Shown: positions 62,160 through 64,000 of the stretch, piece by piece
Layout of the letters: each line of letters starts with the position of its first letter
Position numbering within the stretch: the first letter of the stretch is position 1
Source of the DNA: Dioscorea cayenensis subsp. rotundata
Taxonomy: Eukaryota; Streptophyta; Magnoliopsida; Dioscoreales; Dioscoreaceae
Assembly: GCF_009730915.1 (NCBI RefSeq)
Contig: NC_052475.1
Coordinates: forward strand, 19,623,430 to 19,687,429
DNA length: 64,000 nucleotides
Direction: 5' to 3'
Notes under the pieces: model-generated
Told to the model about the DNA's origin: nothing
Database searches by the model: none
What the model saw: the letters and a program-made list of their open reading frames with translations, nothing else
Translations under genes and position numbers: made by a program

Positions 62160-64000
62160 CACTACAAGAAAAATTACTGCTTTAGGAAAACAACATTTTT
62201 CAGCTATAATCCGCTACTAATTCAATTGAGAAATGGATTTGAAATGAAATTTTATCCTGCTTCAAAAACCCTTGTTTTTAATTTAAATAGAAACGTGGAA
62301 ACGCTCCGCTTCTAACTTTAGAAATGGATTAGAAAAAGAGGAACCAATATGCTTTTAACTTTGAAAAATTAAAATGAATGATGTATGTTGCTAATTTGTT
62401 TCTAAAATCCTTTGTAATTCCGCTTTCGAAATTTAGGAAACCAATTTGAAATGAAAGTGTTACCGATATAAAAATTAGAAATGGATTCCAAAACTGAATA
62501 TGTTATGTTTTATTTTTGTTTCAGTCCCCCATTAGAAAACAAAAAGTATCCTAATCGTTTCTAAAAGTAAATTAAAAATAATATGGAAACAAATAAACTG
62601 CTTTCTTATCCATTTCTAACATCTCAAGTAAAACAAAAATAATAAAAATAAAAATTATATCCCTAATATAAACCTAGTATATGATTTTACCTAGAATACC
62701 AAAATTAATATAAATTCATCAATTCATAAAAAAGAAATGTTTAAGTATATATGTTCAACACAAAAATAGTAAGTATCACGACAACATACAACTATAAAGT
62801 CAACATCATAATCGTCAGTTAATGGCTATGAGTCTTATGTAGAAAGCTACATGGGTCATCTGAAAAATTCCTTTTCTCAAAACTCATCATCATGTCCTTC
62901 ATATTTGACGATCATCTCCTCATGATATTGGTCTCTCTCCTCTTTCATGTCAAGCAAACTTTGTTGAAGCTACTTGTTATTATCTTGTACTTGGTCAGTC
63001 GTCCATGGAAGCCTCCCTCACAATCTTGGACTTGACTAGGAGTCCGTCAAGCCTCTCCCTAACGATTTTTGGACTTGACTAAGAGTCTTGCTGTCACTCC
63101 TCATAATCTTGGACTTGAGTAATAATCTGAGCGAAATCTCTAACCTCAGCCCTATAGTGCCTTAGATGACGAACCAAAGGGACAAACCTCAAGATGGACT
63201 CGTGGATAAAGGATACACGCTTGGGGACCCTATTCCATGAACCCGACTTTTCTTTCTCCCCCAACAACTTTTTATAGTATAGGAGTCGTTTCATCCACAA
63301 TAGGAAGCACATCATGCCCTCTTGTGTTTGAGATGCCTGCTCCACAAGCTCCAAAAGGAGATCCTACATCAATTAACTAAACTCATTAAATATTATTCTC
63401 AAAACAACTAAATATAAACTCAGAATAACATTATAGACAAAGTCTATAATTGAAAACCCCACAAAAAATTATTTCGCTTACCTTAATAGATTGAGCACGT
63501 GCATCAGCGAGCATGGAGATACCTTTCTTTATATAAGTCACTTCAAAAACTCAAAAGGGTGAGGATCACATCCAAGCCTCAATCGCTAGAATAATACAAC
63601 ATATTGATATTTGTTACAATTAGCACTAAACTTATTCTTTATAATTTAAAAACACATTTATACAAATATTAAAACAAATTACTAATCTATCCGCATGGGA
63701 AGCATGAGAAATGGAGCCTCCTATGTGTCAGGATATACCAGATCCAGGTCCTTAATCTCAGTTAGTCAGTTTGTGGTAGCTTTCTCACGAGTTTCAAATT
63801 CGATGAATTCCATGCCTTAGTCCATGTCTTCCAAGCGTAGTCGGACACATGCATTGATTTTTCTTTCCCTTTCTCTAAACTACATCATCAATGCTCTATA
63901 CCGTTCATGCACTTTTACGTTGTCAAGCTCATCTTACTAACGTGATAGCATTGACACTTCCCATACAAAAATTTCATGGTTTAACATAAACAAGCATACA
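62160..64000 (-). mobile_element. Second CACTA element, 3' part (runs off the window)
   Basis: Starts CACTACAAGAAAAATTACTGC and shows the same succession as the element at 34024: AT-rich subterminal repeats, then the second-ORF region. It continues past the window end, so the transposase is not seen. Confidence 0.8.
62870..63920 (-). pseudogene. CACTA second ORF remnant of the second element
   Basis: Minus-strand segments align with those at 34.7-35.9 kb. An open stretch at 63094-63354 includes EQASQTQEGM and GSWNRVPKRVSFIHESI. A block at about 63560-63490 corresponds to the KKGTS/IDARAQ motif of the first copy. Stops and shifts are present. Confidence 0.65.

Overview
The window is nuclear DNA of a flowering plant. 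The evidence is spliced genes with GT-AG introns, a plant-type NAP1 gene ending in a CaaX box, a plant ADP/ATP-carrier-like gene, and dense Ty1/copia, solo-LTR, hAT, CACTA and PIF/Harbinger-like elements. The species cannot be fixed from the sequence. An assembly gap of exactly 1000 N lies at 57409-58408.

Layout. 1-2.6 kb: a broken copia gag followed by a 1.66-kb near-palindrome. 3.5-4.0 kb: a small hAT-like element. 4.1-8.5 kb: a decayed plant hnRNP Q/LIF2-like RNA-binding gene lacking its first RRM. 9.4-12.2 kb: a two-exon mitochondrial-carrier gene of the ADP/ATP-carrier class, with a TATA box and G-box upstream. 13.9-17.2 kb, minus strand: an 11-exon nucleosome assembly protein 1 gene. 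These last two genes are convergent and are the only well-preserved host genes here.

18.8-33 kb is a repeat field. It holds a Tourist-like MITE, a solo LTR with another solo LTR nested 19 bp inside its end, two hAT elements with perfect 8-bp target duplications (one carrying two inverted tRNA-like sequences), and an LTR copy interrupted by a 1.8-kb solo LTR. 34-38 kb is a decayed CACTA (En/Spm) transposon. It is followed by an orphan ectodomain fragment of a wall-associated-kinase-type gene.

39.6-56.8 kb is the most notable region. One copia element (Copia-1, minus strand) is split into complementary halves by a 12.75-kb insertion flanked by AAGCA. The core of that insertion is about 4.4 kb. 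It carries a 51-bp minisatellite and a same-strand series of cDNA-like host gene fragments: a 20S proteasome alpha subunit, an AP endonuclease N-terminus and a ubiquitin C-terminal hydrolase C-terminus. The core was itself hit by a 3.65-kb transposase-bearing hAT (TSD CTCGAGAC) and by a complete 4.7-kb copia (Copia-2, TSD TTCGT).

58.4-64 kb holds further copies of the same LTR families, a heavily decayed copia RT region and the start of a second CACTA element that runs off the window.

Single-base frame breaks recur in otherwise well-conserved coding exons (carrier, NAP1, gag). Some of the apparent pseudogenization may therefore be consensus error rather than biology.
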